From the NCBI RefSeq assembly GCF_900111275.1, contig NZ_FOGR01000006.1, forward strand, positions 62,001 to 126,000: a stretch of DNA of 64,000 nucleotides, given 5' to 3'. Source of the stretch: Rhizobium sp. NFR03. Lineage in GTDB: Bacteria > Pseudomonadota > Alphaproteobacteria > Rhizobiales > Rhizobiaceae. The notes beneath the pieces were generated by a model, which did not search any database, was not told the origin of the DNA, and was given only the letters and a program-made list of their open reading frames with translations. Of the stretch, positions 7,788 through 17,374 are shown in pieces. A program made the translations under genes and the position numbers. The stretch's first letter is position 1. Each line of letters opens with the position of its first letter.

Positions 7788-8594
7788 TCAGAGGTCGAAG
7801 GTCGCGATCACCGGCACGTGGTCGGACGGACGCTCCCACCCGCGGGCTTCCTTGACGATATCGACCTGCCGAAGATGCGCAGAGAGATCGGCGGACGACC
7901 AGATGTGGTCGAGGCGACGCCCGCGGTCTGCCGCCTGCCAGTCCTTGGCGCGGTAGCTCCACCAGGTATAGAGCTTTTCCGGCGACGGCGTGTGCTGGCG
8001 CATGAGATCCACCCAGGCCCCGCCTGTCATGATCGCCGTCAGCCCTTCGGTCTCGATCGGCGTGTGGCTGACGATCTTCAGCAGCTGCTTGTGCGACCAC
8101 ACATCGTGCTCCAGCGGCGCCACGTTGAGATCGCCGACGAGGATCGAGGACACCCCGGCTTCCGCCTCCGCATGCAACAGTTTCATTTCTTCGAGAAAAT
8201 CGAGCTTGTGGCCGAACTTCTTGTTGATGGTCCGGTCTGGCTCGTCACCCCCGGCCGGAACGTAGAAATTGTGCAACCGGATGCGCTTGGTCCCATGCGA
8301 AAAGACGACCGAGAGATGCCGCGCATCGCCGACGCCGCAATAGTCGCGCCGGTCCACAAGTTCCGTCAGCGGCAGGCGAGAGAGCGTGGCCACACCGTGA
8401 TAGCCCTTCTGGCCGTGCATCGCCATGTGCCCGTAGCCCAGTGCCTCGAAAGCCTTCACCGGGAAGAGATCGTTCGGGCACTTGGTCTCCTGCAGGCACA
8501 GGATGTCGGGCTGAAAGCGCACGAGGAAATCCGAGACCAGCGGCATGCGCAGGCGAACGGAGTTGATGTTCCAGGTTGCGATCGACAATGTCAT
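7788..8594 (-). CDS. xthA: Exodeoxyribonuclease III (AP endonuclease)
   Basis: The 268-residue protein belongs to the exonuclease III/APE1 family. It has ATWNINS at the N-terminus, the metal ligand Glu in LQETK, the catalytic GDLNVAP loop, RLDHIW and the C-terminal SDHVPV. It cleaves 5' of abasic sites and removes 3' blocking groups in base-excision repair. I chose the ATG at 8594 because it begins right at the conserved strand (TLSIATWNINS). An upstream in-frame extension of 43 codons runs through the lolA terminator and is not plausible. It is convergent with the cyclic-nucleotide-binding gene. Confidence 0.93.
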   Translation of the reverse strand: MTLSIATWNINSVRLRMPLVSDFLVRFQPDILCLQETKCPNDLFPVKAFEALGYGHMAMHGQKGYHGVATLSRLPLTELVDRRDYCGVGDARHLSVVFSHGTKRIRLHNFYVPAGGDEPDRTINKKFGHKLDFLEEMKLLHAEAEAGVSSILVGDLNVAPLEHDVWSHKQLLKIVSHTPIETEGLTAIMTGGAWVDLMRQHTPSPEKLYTWWSYRAKDWQAADRGRRLDHIWSSADLSAHLRQVDIVKEARGWERPSDHVPVIATFDL

Positions 8595-8612
8595 GATGTG
8601 CCTTCCGGAATG

Positions 8613-8641
8613 CAAAAAAGGTCCCGCCGGGACGGGACCTT
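8613..8641 (-). terminator. Rho-independent terminator of lolA
   Basis: On the minus strand, GGTCCCG (8639-8633) pairs with CGGGACC (8626-8620) and is followed by TTTTTT. It sits 42 bp after the lolA stop codon and just before the xthA start. Confidence 0.85.
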
Positions 8642-8682
8642 TAAGCAATTTTGAGAGCACGCGACAAGCGTGGGCTGAAAGT

Positions 8683-9345
8683 CTACTTGCGGATCTCGTC
8701 ATAGGGGATGCGGAAGACGGCATCGTCCATCGGCATGCCGGTCTTGACGTTGAAGATCATCACGGACGTGTCCTTCTTCTGCGGATCGGTGATCGTCCAC
8801 TGGCGAAGGTCGTAGGTCTTCGGATCGAACATCATGGTAATGGTGCTGTCCCCGAAGATGGAGCGGTCGCCGAGCACGATGGTGATCAGGTCCGTCTCCT
8901 CCTTCACGTCGCGCACCGTCTTGCCGGAGAGGTCGATGGAATTGGAGAGAAGCAGGTTCAGCGGCGTCTTCGACAGGGGATAGATATCCCAGGTCTTGAG
9001 CTTCTGGTTACCGATGACGACCGACTTGCCGTCGGCGATGACACGCATCGGCGATGGCGCCTCATAGTTGAAGCGGATGCGGCCCGGGCGGCTGATGAAG
9101 AACTTTCCGCCCGTCTGCTCGCCACGCGGGCCGAACTGCACGAATTCGCCGCTCATGGTCTTCACGGATGCGAAATGATCGGCGATCTTCTGGGCCGTCG
9201 CGGTCGATTGGGCAGCCGCCGGATCGAGCGGCAGTCCTGTCATCGCCAGCACGCCGAAAACCGCCACGCCTGCCACAAAGGTGCGCCGCGACAGGAGCGA
9301 CCGATCCGCCTGTCCAGTTCTGTCGGTCGTTCGTGTCTCTGTCAT
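8683..9345 (-). CDS. lolA: Outer-membrane lipoprotein carrier protein LolA family
   Basis: This 220-residue periplasmic protein has the LolA-type beta fold markers: SGEFVQFGPRGEQTGGKFFISRP-like segments, then RIRFNYEAP, GNQKLKTWDIYPL and a C-terminal GMPMDDAVFRIP. It would chaperone lipoproteins from LolCDE to the outer membrane. The N-terminus contains SRRTFVAG followed by a hydrophobic stretch and AAAQS, which resembles a twin-arginine signal rather than the usual Sec signal. It lies between ftsK and xthA on the minus strand, as in other rhizobia, and has its own terminator. Start at 9345 gives a long 20-residue leader before the twin arginines. Confidence 0.85.
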   Translation of the reverse strand: MTETRTTDRTGQADRSLLSRRTFVAGVAVFGVLAMTGLPLDPAAAQSTATAQKIADHFASVKTMSGEFVQFGPRGEQTGGKFFISRPGRIRFNYEAPSPMRVIADGKSVVIGNQKLKTWDIYPLSKTPLNLLLSNSIDLSGKTVRDVKEETDLITIVLGDRSIFGDSTITMMFDPKTYDLRQWTITDPQKKDTSVMIFNVKTGMPMDDAVFRIPYDEIRK

Positions 9346-9514
9346 GGGAAACTCCTGTTCAATCTGTGCGTGATGTGGCGCGCAACTGCGGCACCTTCAA
9401 GACCTCGCCGGACAAGACCTAACCGAGGCAAGACGTGCAGGCCGCTCGCGAGCCTCGTCACCACCAAATGGGGCGGAGATGTCAGCCTCGCCCAGAGGCC
9501 AGGACCGGGCGCCG

Positions 9515-12157
9515 TCAGCGTCCGGTGATCTCGTCTTCCGTCGGCACCAGGATCTCGCGCTTGCCAGCGTGGTTGGCCGCACTGATGATGCCTTCCTTCT
9601 CCATGCGCTCGATCAGCGAGGCCGCCCTGTTATAGCCGATGCCGAGGCGGCGCTGGACATAGGAGGTCGAGGCCTTTCCGTCCCGCAGAACGATTGCTAC
9701 CGCCTGATCATAGGGGTCATCGGATTCCGCAAGATTGCCGGTGCCGGCCGGGCCGCCGCCGCTGCCGCCCTCATCGTCCTCGCCGTCATCCTCGGTGATC
9801 GCATCGAGATAATCCGGCGCGCCTTGCGTCTTCAGGTAGGAGACGATCTGCTCGACCTCGTTGTCCGACACGAACGGCCCATGGACACGCTGAATGCGCC
9901 CGCCCCCGGCCATGTAGAGCATGTCGCCCTGACCGAGCAGCTGTTCGGCACCCTGCTCTCCAAGAATGGTACGGCTGTCGATCTTCGACGTGACCTGGAA
10001 GGAAATGCGCGTCGGGAAGTTCGCCTTGATCGTGCCGGTGATGACATCGACGGACGGACGCTGCGTCGCCATGATCACATGGATGCCGGCCGCACGCGCC
10101 ATCTGGGCAAGCCGCTGCACGGCCCCTTCGATGTCCTTGCCGGCCACCATCATCAGGTCGGCCATTTCGTCGATGATCACGACGATATAGGGCATCGGCT
10201 GAAGGTCGAATTCTTCCGTCTCGTAGGTCGCCTCGCCGGTCTGGCGGTCGAACCCGGTCTGCACGGTGCGGCTGATCGCCTCGCCCTTCTCCAGCGCCTG
10301 CTCGACGCGGGAATTGAAGCCGTCGATGTTGCGCACACCGATCTTCGACATCTTCTTGTAGCGCTCTTCCATCTCGCGCACCGTCCATTTCAGCGCCACC
10401 ACGGCCTTCTTCGGATCGGTCACCACGGGCGAGAGCAGATGCGGGATACCGTCATAAACGGAGAGTTCGAGCATCTTCGGGTCGATCATGATCAGCCGGC
10501 ACTGGTCTGGCGTCATGCGATAGAGGATCGACAGGATCATCGTGTTGATCGCGACCGATTTACCCGAGCCGGTCGTACCGGCGACGAGCAGATGCGGCAT
10601 CTTGGCGATATCGGTGATGACGGGCTCGCCGCCGATCGTCTTGCCGAGCGCCATGGCAAGCTTTGCCTTGCTCCCTTCGAAGTCTCTGGAGCCGATGAGT
10701 TCGCGCAGATACACCGTCTCGCGGCGCTGGTTCGGCAGTTCGATGCCGATGGCGTTGCGGCCGGGCACGACGGCGACGCGGGCAGCGATCGCACTCATGG
10801 AGCGGGCGATATCGTCGGCAAGGCCGATGACGCGGGAGGACTTGATGCCGGGCGCCGGCTCCAGCTCGTAAAGCGTGACGACGGGGCCAGGGCGGACATG
10901 GATGATCTCACCCTTCACGCCGAAGTCTTCGAGCACGCCTTCCAGCATGCGGGCGTTCTGCTCCAGCGCATCGGCCGACAGCGTCGCATCGCGCACGACA
11001 TTCTTCGGCTCGCTCAGGAACTCCAGCGGCGGCAGGGTAAAGGTGCCGTTGCCACTGCCCCGGCGCTCGAACGCGGCTTCCGGAGCGCGCGGCCGCGGCT
11101 GCGCGGCAACCACACGGCCGGGAACGGGCGCACGACGGGCCGGCGGCGCGAACGGCGCGTCGGCATCGCCCGAGAGAAGCCCCGACGGAAGCATATCGGC
11201 GTCGTCGGCATCGTCCTCGTCATCGGAATCATCCATATCGAAGCCGGGATCGATGGCGGGTGCGCCACGGCGCGCCGCGGCGGGACCATCCATCGAGGGC
11301 TCGACGCGTATGGCGGATTTGCGCCGCACCGGCTCGTTCAGCGTGCCGAATTCGTCATCGTTGAAATCATACGGCTCATCGAAATCGCGCTCGGGCGCAG
11401 GCTTGCGGCGGGCAAGACCGAAAAGGCGGCGGAAACGGGCCTGCGTCGTATAGCGCATATGTGTGAAGGCGCCGGCGAGGAACATGACGAACCCGCCGCC
11501 CGTCTCGTCGTCCTCGATTTCGTCGCGCACGGTCTTCGCCTTGCTGGGCGTAATCACCGGCGCTTCCTCCTCATCAGGATCGGCCACGCCGAAGAGACCG
11601 GCGGCGTAGACGAGGAAGACCGTCGCGGGAATGGCGATGATCGAACCGAGCACGGTGGCGAAGGTGCCGGTCGGATATTCCCCGGTGATCAGCGCGGGCA
11701 GGCGCAGGATCATGTCGCCGAACACGCCGCCAAGGCCGTTGGGTAGTGGCCAGGTGACCGGCGCCGGCACGCAGGAGAGCGCCGCTGCCGCCAGCACCGA
11801 GCCAATGAACCAGCAGGCGCCGCGCTTTATGACCTTGTCGAACGGCTTGTTGCCAATCAGGACCAGCGCCCAGGCCAGAACGGGCAACAGAGCCACGACG
11901 CTGCCGATCCCGAAAAACTGCATCATGCCGTCGGCAAAGGCCGCGCCGCCCGTACCGAGAATATTGGTCGGGGGATTGGACGTGGCGTAGGAGAAGCTGG
12001 GGTCGGCGACGTTCCACGTGGAAAGGGCTGCGACCGCAGCCATCAGCAGCGCGAACAGCGCGTACCCGGCAAGCGCCACCGACTGGCGCCACACGAAGGC
12101 CGACAGCACGAACCTGTCGGACCGGGTGTCGAATGTCGCCTGATTGCTTCTTGCCAT
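9515..12157 (-). CDS. ftsK: DNA translocase FtsK
   Basis: The 880-residue protein has four to five N-terminal membrane segments (residues about 25-190), a Pro/Asp-rich linker (about 200-400), and the translocase motor. The motor has the Walker A motif GTTGSGKS near residue 525 and the Walker B motif [11 protein letters not shown]. The C-terminal gamma winged-helix domain ([21 protein letters not shown]) recognises polar KOPS sequences. It pumps DNA at the septum to help resolve chromosome dimers and coordinates division. Its chromosome-dimer partner recombinase XerC is encoded at 45.8 kb of this window. A CtrA box lies about 103 bp upstream of the start codon. Confidence 0.95.
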   Translation of the reverse strand: MARSNQATFDTRSDRFVLSAFVWRQSVALAGYALFALLMAAVAALSTWNVADPSFSYATSNPPTNILGTGGAAFADGMMQFFGIGSVVALLPVLAWALVLIGNKPFDKVIKRGACWFIGSVLAAAALSCVPAPVTWPLPNGLGGVFGDMILRLPALITGEYPTGTFATVLGSIIAIPATVFLVYAAGLFGVADPDEEEAPVITPSKAKTVRDEIEDDETGGGFVMFLAGAFTHMRYTTQARFRRLFGLARRKPAPERDFDEPYDFNDDEFGTLNEPVRRKSAIRVEPSMDGPAAARRGAPAIDPGFDMDDSDDEDDADDADMLPSGLLSGDADAPFAPPARRAPVPGRVVAAQPRPRAPEAAFERRGSGNGTFTLPPLEFLSEPKNVVRDATLSADALEQNARMLEGVLEDFGVKGEIIHVRPGPVVTLYELEPAPGIKSSRVIGLADDIARSMSAIAARVAVVPGRNAIGIELPNQRRETVYLRELIGSRDFEGSKAKLAMALGKTIGGEPVITDIAKMPHLLVAGTTGSGKSVAINTMILSILYRMTPDQCRLIMIDPKMLELSVYDGIPHLLSPVVTDPKKAVVALKWTVREMEERYKKMSKIGVRNIDGFNSRVEQALEKGEAISRTVQTGFDRQTGEATYETEEFDLQPMPYIVVIIDEMADLMMVAGKDIEGAVQRLAQMARAAGIHVIMATQRPSVDVITGTIKANFPTRISFQVTSKIDSRTILGEQGAEQLLGQGDMLYMAGGGRIQRVHGPFVSDNEVEQIVSYLKTQGAPDYLDAITEDDGEDDEGGSGGGPAGTGNLAESDDPYDQAVAIVLRDGKASTSYVQRRLGIGYNRAASLIERMEKEGIISAANHAGKREILVPTEDEITGR

Positions 12158-12259
12158 GGAAAATCTGCCTGTCCTGATCGCTTAAAGCGCCCTGATCGTC
12201 CGAAACGCCCGATCGTCTGAAAGAAAAGGCGCCCCAGCCCGCAGGGTAGGCAGAGAGAG

Positions 12260-12278
12260 TTAAGGCTCGATTAACCAT
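12260..12278. promoter_or_regulatory. CtrA box upstream of ftsK
   Basis: TTAA (12260-12263), seven bases, then TTAACCAT (12271-12278) exactly matches the CtrA consensus TTAA-N7-TTAAC. It lies in the ftsK promoter region, 103 bp upstream of the start codon. CtrA is the alphaproteobacterial cell-cycle master regulator. Binding is inferred. Confidence 0.6.
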
Positions 12279-12331
12279 GCCCGCCTGAACGGCAAGGACC
12301 GGAAAAAATCGACGTCTGAGTCATGCTGGCG

Positions 12332-12664
12332 CTACAGAACGGCCTGATCGCCGATGCCAAGTGCCCGCTGGGCATCCCGCACCCGCTCCGGCGCATCTGC
12401 CAGCTTGTAGCCGGCCTCGATCAGCCGCGTCGTATGGATCTTGTTGTAGATGAACGCCCAGATGATTCCGACGATGAACCAGCCGAGACCGACGCCGATG
12501 AAGCCGGCGATCATACCCACAACGATCATGCCGAGCCCTATCCCGACGTCACCCCGTAGCAGCGCCGGAATGCCGCCGAAGAAGAGACTGGTCCAGCTGA
12601 AGCCGAAATAGCCGATCTTCGTCAGACCGGTGCCAGGATGTTGAAGGCGGATCGCAGTGGCCAT
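12332..12664 (-). CDS. Small inner-membrane protein (HrgC/DUF2628-like)
   Basis: The 110-residue protein opens with a short polar segment (RLQHPGTGLTKIGYFGFSWTS), then a membrane hairpin around 24-40 (LFFGGIPALLRG) and two hydrophobic segments between about 44 and 78. The tail is amphipathic (RLIEAGYKLADAPERVRDAQ). The opening GFSWTSLFFG is like proteins annotated HrgC or DUF2628, whose function is not established. It is a monocistronic gene between ftsK and amtB on the same strand. I infer only that it sits in the inner membrane. Confidence 0.65.
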   Translation of the reverse strand: MATAIRLQHPGTGLTKIGYFGFSWTSLFFGGIPALLRGDVGIGLGMIVVGMIAGFIGVGLGWFIVGIIWAFIYNKIHTTRLIEAGYKLADAPERVRDAQRALGIGDQAVL

Positions 12665-12831
12665 GATGTCCTCTTTAGGAAAACCGGAAGTTCAGAAGAT
12701 TGAAGGACGATGTCAATCCGCAAACGGCGCGGGCTTGAGCGCCAACCGTGGTGGAGGCGTGTCAGAGAACGAAAGACAGGCCGGAAGAAGACCGGAAACG
12801 ACGCAGCAGAGTGGCCCTGGAGAATGCGAAA

Positions 12832-12853
12832 GCCCGGCAAGTGATTGCCGGGC
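12832..12853 (-). terminator. Hairpin downstream of amtB, probable terminator
   Basis: On the minus strand, GCCCGGCAA-TCAC-TTGCCGGGC forms a 9-bp stem followed by TTTCG, about 65 bp past the amtB stop. The T-run is short, so termination strength is uncertain. Confidence 0.6.
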
Positions 12854-12879
12854 CTGAAGAACGTTTGCCTGAGGATGAT

Positions 12880-12910
12880 AGAGGAGATCAGCTTGCGGCC
12901 GATCTCCTCT
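12880..12910 (-). repeat. 10-bp inverted repeat just after amtB
   Basis: AGAGGAGATC (12880-12889) and GATCTCCTCT (12901-12910) form a perfect 10-bp stem with an 11-nt loop, starting 9 bp after the amtB stop. It has no T-run on its 3' side in the amtB transcript. It may protect the mRNA 3' end or act with the next hairpin. Confidence 0.5.
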
Positions 12911-12919
12911 AAAAAGCGC

Positions 12920-14356
12920 TTACGAGTGGTAGGCAGCTTCGCCATGGCTTGCGAGGTCGAGACCTTCGCGTTCGGCTTCGACCGGGACGCGCAGGCCGAC
13001 GATGACGTCCACGACCTTGTAGAGGATCGCCGAGCCGATGCCCGACCACAGGACCGTAACGATGACGCCCTTCAGCTGAGCCCAGACCTGCGTTGCCGTG
13101 CCGGCATAGGAGGCTGCGAAATCGGCCGTCGAGTAATCGACAATGCCGGCGCCGCCAAGCGCGGGATTGACGAACACACCGGTGAGCAACGCACCGACGA
13201 TGCCGCCGACGCAGTGAACGCCGAACACGTCAGCCGTGTCGTCATAGCCGAACTTGTTCTTCACCGTGGAGACGAAGAAGTAGCAGAGCGGGGAGACGAT
13301 GAGACCCATGACGATCGCGCCCATCGGGCCGACGAAGCCGGCGGCAGGCGTGATGACGACGAGGCCGGCGACGGCACCCGAAGCGGCACCGAGCATGGAG
13401 GCCTTGCCACGCGTGAAGGTTTCCAGGATCGACCAGGAGATGATCGCGGCAGCCGTCGCGACAAAGGTGTTGATCATGGCGAGAACGGCATAGGCGTTGG
13501 CTTCGAGGTTGGAGCCGGCATTGAAGCCGAACCAGCCGACCCAGAGCAGCGAGGCGCCGATCATGGTCATGGTCATGGAGTGCGGAGCCATCATGTCCTT
13601 GCCGTAGCCTGTGCGCTTGCCGACCATGAGTGCGCCGACCAGACCGGCGATACCGGCATTGATGTGAACTACGGTGCCGCCTGCGAAGTCGATCGCGCCG
13701 AAGCCGAAGATGAGGCCGGTCGGGCCGTCGTAGGCGCTCGGGCCGCCCCAGAACCAGACCATGTGGGCCATCGGGAAGTAGACGAAGGTCAGCCACAGGA
13801 TGGTGAAGAGGATGACGGCCGAGAACTTGATGCGTTCGGCGAAGGCACCGATGATCAGGCCGGGCGTAATGGCCGCGAACGTCATCTGGAAGCAGACGAA
13901 GACAAGTTCGGGAATGGCCACGCCCTTGGAGAAGCTTTCCGACAGCGTCGTGACATCGACGCCCGACAGGAACATCTTGGAGAAGCCGCCGATGAAGCTG
14001 TTCAGCGAACCACCGTCGGTAAAGGCGAGCGAGTAGCCATAGGTAACCCAGACGATCATGGCGACGGCCGCGACCATCATCACCTGCATCAGGACGGACA
14101 GCATGTTCTTGGTGCGCATCAGGCCGCCGTAGAACAGTGCCAGCCCCGGCACCGTCATCAGAAGCACGAGGATGGTGGACAGAAGCATCCAGGTCGTATC
14201 GCCCTTGTCGACCGTCATGGCCGGTGCAGCGGCAGCAGCCGTTTCGGCGACGGCCGGGGCCGCGGTATCCTGTGCGAATGCGACAACCGGCGCCAGGAAG
14301 GCGGCCGTTGCGGCGCCGAAGCGTCCGAGGGTTGTCGAGAATGTGTGAGATGTCAT
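12920..14356 (-). CDS. amtB: Ammonium transporter
   Basis: The 478-residue protein starts with a signal peptide (residues 1-28, ending AFA before QDTAAP) and an Ala-rich periplasmic linker. Eleven membrane helices of the Amt fold follow, with typical stretches such as GLALFYGGLMR, FNAGSNLEANAYA, HINAGIAGLVGA and DVFGVHCVGGIVGAL (the conserved pore His). It conducts ammonium across the inner membrane under nitrogen limitation. It follows glnK by 30 bp, the near-universal glnK-amtB arrangement in which GlnK plugs the channel. The operon is preceded by a sigma-54 promoter. Confidence 0.95.
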   Translation of the reverse strand: MTSHTFSTTLGRFGAATAAFLAPVVAFAQDTAAPAVAETAAAAAPAMTVDKGDTTWMLLSTILVLLMTVPGLALFYGGLMRTKNMLSVLMQVMMVAAVAMIVWVTYGYSLAFTDGGSLNSFIGGFSKMFLSGVDVTTLSESFSKGVAIPELVFVCFQMTFAAITPGLIIGAFAERIKFSAVILFTILWLTFVYFPMAHMVWFWGGPSAYDGPTGLIFGFGAIDFAGGTVVHINAGIAGLVGALMVGKRTGYGKDMMAPHSMTMTMIGASLLWVGWFGFNAGSNLEANAYAVLAMINTFVATAAAIISWSILETFTRGKASMLGAASGAVAGLVVITPAAGFVGPMGAIVMGLIVSPLCYFFVSTVKNKFGYDDTADVFGVHCVGGIVGALLTGVFVNPALGGAGIVDYSTADFAASYAGTATQVWAQLKGVIVTVLWSGIGSAILYKVVDVIVGLRVPVEAEREGLDLASHGEAAYHS

Positions 14357-14386
14357 GTGAAGAAAGCTCCCTCTAACAGCCGTTGC

Positions 14387-14743
<357 letters not shown>

Positions 14744-14812
14744 TCATCTGCGGCTCACGTGCCGTCTGTGCATGCCGATGAGCCTTGTTTCCCCAACGAC
14801 CGCCAAGTTCTA

Positions 14813-14828
14813 TTCAAGGCGCGTGCCA
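14813..14828 (-). promoter_or_regulatory. Sigma-54 (RpoN) promoter of glnK-amtB
   Basis: On the minus strand TGGCACG-N4-TTGAA matches the -24/-12 consensus TGGCACG-N4-TTGC apart from one base in the -12 element. It is about 90 bp upstream of the glnK start codon. RpoN/NtrC control of glnK-amtB is well established in proteobacteria. Confidence 0.7.
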
Positions 14829-14962
14829 GTTCCGCGTCGTCGTGAAAAATAGATGAAATGACACGAAATCACCGCATTCACCGAGGGACAGCCGATGAAA
14901 CGTTAAATATTCGCCAGATTTTCCGTCTAAAAATTGTGCAAATTTAAAAAATTGCTCACAGA

Positions 14963-15877
14963 TTAGTCATTTGCCTTTTTCCGAATCAGTCCCTCCTGAG
15001 CGACGGATGCGATCAGGTTTCCCGAACGGTCGAACAGACTGCCACGGTTCATGCCGCGCGCGCCGCTCGTACTGGGGCTGTCCTGCGTGTAGAGGAGCCA
15101 GTCGTCGAGCCTCACCGGGCGATGGAACCACATGGCATGATCGAGGCTCGCCACCTGCAGACTGCGGTCGAAGATCGAGGTGCCATGAGCGCGCAGCGAC
15201 GTGTCGAGCAGCGTCATGTCGGAGAGATAGGCAAGCACCGCTGCTTGCATCGGCCGGTTGTCAGGCACGGCTCCCGTCGCCTTGACCCAGACATGCTGGA
15301 CCGGCTCCTGACGCTCGCGCGAGAAATAGTGCTTCAGCGACACCGGACGGATCTCGATCGGGCGCGGCTGCTCCCAGTAGCGACGGATCGCCCCCGGGGC
15401 GTTCGCCAGAAACATCGCCTTCATCTCGGCTTCGCCCATCAGCTCTTCCGGCTGTGGGACCGATGGCGGTGACACGTGATGTTCGAGCCCGCCTTCCTCC
15501 ACCTGGAAGGAGGCCGACAGCGCGAAGATCGCCGCGCCATGCTGGATCGCCACCACACGCCGCGTGGTGAAGCTGCCGCCGTCGCGGATCCGGTCGACCT
15601 CGTAGATGATCGGGACAGCCGGATCGCCCGGCCGCATGAAATAGGCATGCAGCGAATGCACGAAGCGGTCCGCCGTCACCGTACGTTGCGCAGCCACCAG
15701 CGCCTGCCCGATCACCTGCCCGCCGAACACGCGTTGCCAGCCCACCTGCGGCGACACGCCGCGGAAAAGGTTTTCCTCCAGCGTTTCCAGATCGAGCGTC
15801 TGCAGGAGAACGTCCATCGCCGTTTCCGTCGCGGCGGCCTCGGACAAGGCAGGTTCGGGCAGGGCATCATTGGACAT
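14963..15877 (-). CDS. tesB: Acyl-CoA thioesterase II
   Basis: The 304-residue protein is a double hot-dog TesB-type thioesterase. The N-terminal half has GWQRVFGGQVIGQALVAA and RFVHSLHAYFMRPGD. The C-terminal half has ASLDHAMWFHRPVRLDDWLLY and ARGMNRGSLFDRSGNLIASVAQEGLIR, containing the conserved Asp, Ser/Thr and Gln catalytic set. It hydrolyses medium- and long-chain acyl-CoAs to free acids. The start at 15877 has GGAG about 9 bp upstream. A start nine codons earlier has no such site. It is divergent from the UbiH-type hydroxylase gene across 78 bp. Confidence 0.9.
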   Translation of the reverse strand: MSNDALPEPALSEAAATETAMDVLLQTLDLETLEENLFRGVSPQVGWQRVFGGQVIGQALVAAQRTVTADRFVHSLHAYFMRPGDPAVPIIYEVDRIRDGGSFTTRRVVAIQHGAAIFALSASFQVEEGGLEHHVSPPSVPQPEELMGEAEMKAMFLANAPGAIRRYWEQPRPIEIRPVSLKHYFSRERQEPVQHVWVKATGAVPDNRPMQAAVLAYLSDMTLLDTSLRAHGTSIFDRSLQVASLDHAMWFHRPVRLDDWLLYTQDSPSTSGARGMNRGSLFDRSGNLIASVAQEGLIRKKAND

Positions 15878-15955
15878 TGCGCGATCTCCGGCGGTAGGAA
15901 GCATGACGTCGATGATCTATATAGGGCGCAAGCACAAGAGCGAAGGACGAGACGG

Positions 15956-17167
15956 ATGATCGATCTATTGGTGGCAGGCGGCGGATATGTCGGGCTCTCG
16001 CTGGCGGTTGCGGTCAAGACGGCGGCGCCACACCTCTCGGTGACGCTCATCGACGGCGCCCCGGACGGTGCCTGGCGCGGTGACGAGCGGGCCTCCGCCA
16101 TCGCCGCCGCGGCCTCCTCGATGCTCGACGTCTTGGGTATATGGCAGACCATCGCGCCGGAGGCCGAGCCGATCCGCCGCATGGTCATCACGGACTCCAA
16201 GACCGCCGATCCCGTGCGCCCCGTGTTCCTGACCTTCGAGGGTGAGCCGGACGCGGATCGCCCCTTCGCGCACATGGTCCCGAATGTCGCATTGGTTGGC
16301 GCCCTGCGCGAGAAGGCGGCGAGCCTCGGCATCGATATCCGTCCGTCGACCACCGCGAGCGGCTTTACCGCCGACGATCACGCGGTTCGGCTGAAGCTTG
16401 CCGATGGGAGCGAGATCGAGGCCCGCCTGCTGGTCGCCTGTGACGGTGTGCGCTCCAGGCTGCGCGACGCGGCCGGCATCAAGACGGTGAATTTCGACTA
16501 TGCCCAGTCCGGCATCGTCACCACGGTCGAGCACGAGCGGCCGCATGACGGCACCGCCGAGGAGCACTTCCTGCCGGCAGGCCCGTTCGCCACGCTGCCT
16601 CTCAAAGGCAATCGCTCGTCGCTCGTCTGGACCGAGCGGACGGAGGACGCGAACCGCCTGATCGAAAGCGACGATCTCGTCTTCGAGGCCGAACTCGAAC
16701 GTCGCTTCGGCTACAAGCTCGGAGCCCTGAAAGTGGTCGGCGGCCGCCGCGCCTTTCCGCTCGGCCTGACGCTTGCCCGCGCCTTCGTCGCCAACCGCTT
16801 CGCGCTGGCCGGCGACTCCGCTCATGGCATCCACCCCATTTCCGGGCAAGGCCTCAATCTCGGATTCAAGGATGTCGCCGCGCTGGCCGAAACCATCGTC
16901 GATGCAGACCGCCTCGGCCTCGACATCGGCTCGCTCGCCGTCCTTGAGCGCTACCAGACCTGGCGCCGTTTCGACACGTTCCGTATGGGCGTGACGACGG
17001 ATGTGCTGAACCGACTGTTCTCGAACGACATCATGCCCGTGCGCATGATGCGCGACCTTGGACTTGGCATTGTGGATCGCCTGACACCGCTGAAGTCTTT
17101 CTTCATCCGTCAGGCGGGTGCCGCTGCGAGCAGCGATCCGAAGCTGCTGACAGGCAGGGCAATCTAG
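15956..17167 (+). CDS. UbiH/UbiF/VisC-family FAD-dependent hydroxylase
   Basis: The 403-residue flavoprotein has the N-terminal dinucleotide motif VAGGGYVGLSL, the middle DG motif (LLVACDGVRSRLR, near residue 160) and the C-terminal GD motif ALAGDSAHGIHPISGQGLNLGFKD. These features place it in the ubiquinone-biosynthesis hydroxylase family, which adds ring hydroxyls to the polyprenylated intermediate. Rhizobia usually have UbiL-type or UbiH-like enzymes acting at one or more ring positions, so the exact position cannot be assigned. The start at 15956 has GAAGGACGA upstream. It runs to within 10 bp of the convergent Trm112 gene. Confidence 0.87.
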   Translation: MIDLLVAGGGYVGLSLAVAVKTAAPHLSVTLIDGAPDGAWRGDERASAIAAAASSMLDVLGIWQTIAPEAEPIRRMVITDSKTADPVRPVFLTFEGEPDADRPFAHMVPNVALVGALREKAASLGIDIRPSTTASGFTADDHAVRLKLADGSEIEARLLVACDGVRSRLRDAAGIKTVNFDYAQSGIVTTVEHERPHDGTAEEHFLPAGPFATLPLKGNRSSLVWTERTEDANRLIESDDLVFEAELERRFGYKLGALKVVGGRRAFPLGLTLARAFVANRFALAGDSAHGIHPISGQGLNLGFKDVAALAETIVDADRLGLDIGSLAVLERYQTWRRFDTFRMGVTTDVLNRLFSNDIMPVRMMRDLGLGIVDRLTPLKSFFIRQAGAAASSDPKLLTGRAI

Positions 17168-17177
17168 ATCGGACGCA

Positions 17178-17366
17178 TCAGTCCTCGATCTTGCGCGCCT
17201 CGGAGATCAGCATGATGGGAATGCCGTCGCGAATGGGATAGGCGAGACGCGCCTTTTCCGAGATGAGTTCGTTTTCCGCCGCATGATAGCTCAGCCGGCC
17301 CTTGGTGAGCGGGCAGACGAGAAGCTCAAGCAGCTTCGGATCGACGCGGCGGGTCCTCTCGTCCAT
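17178..17366 (-). CDS. Trm112-family zinc-ribbon-like protein
   Basis: The 62-residue protein has the Trm112/YcaR core: [16 protein letters not shown], then [27 protein letters not shown]. Eukaryotic Trm112 activates several methyltransferases. Bacterial stand-alone versions are thought to stabilise partner enzymes, but the bacterial partner is not firmly known. Only one Cys of the usual metal site remains (VCPLTKG), so zinc binding is doubtful. It lies 8 bp downstream of the Lon-substrate-domain gene and is probably co-transcribed. Confidence 0.85.
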   Translation of the reverse strand: MDERTRRVDPKLLELLVCPLTKGRLSYHAAENELISEKARLAYPIRDGIPIMLISEARKIED

Positions 17367-17374
17367 CTCAACGC

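Noticed and set aside
9479-11746. 755-codon open frame opposite ftsK
   Set aside because: It is the antisense shadow of ftsK in GC-rich DNA. The peptide is rich in His, Arg and Asp and has no recognisable domain.
15476-15955. Upstream extension of the UbiH-type hydroxylase
   Set aside because: It overlaps tesB on the other strand, and the FAD motif begins right after the ATG at 15956.
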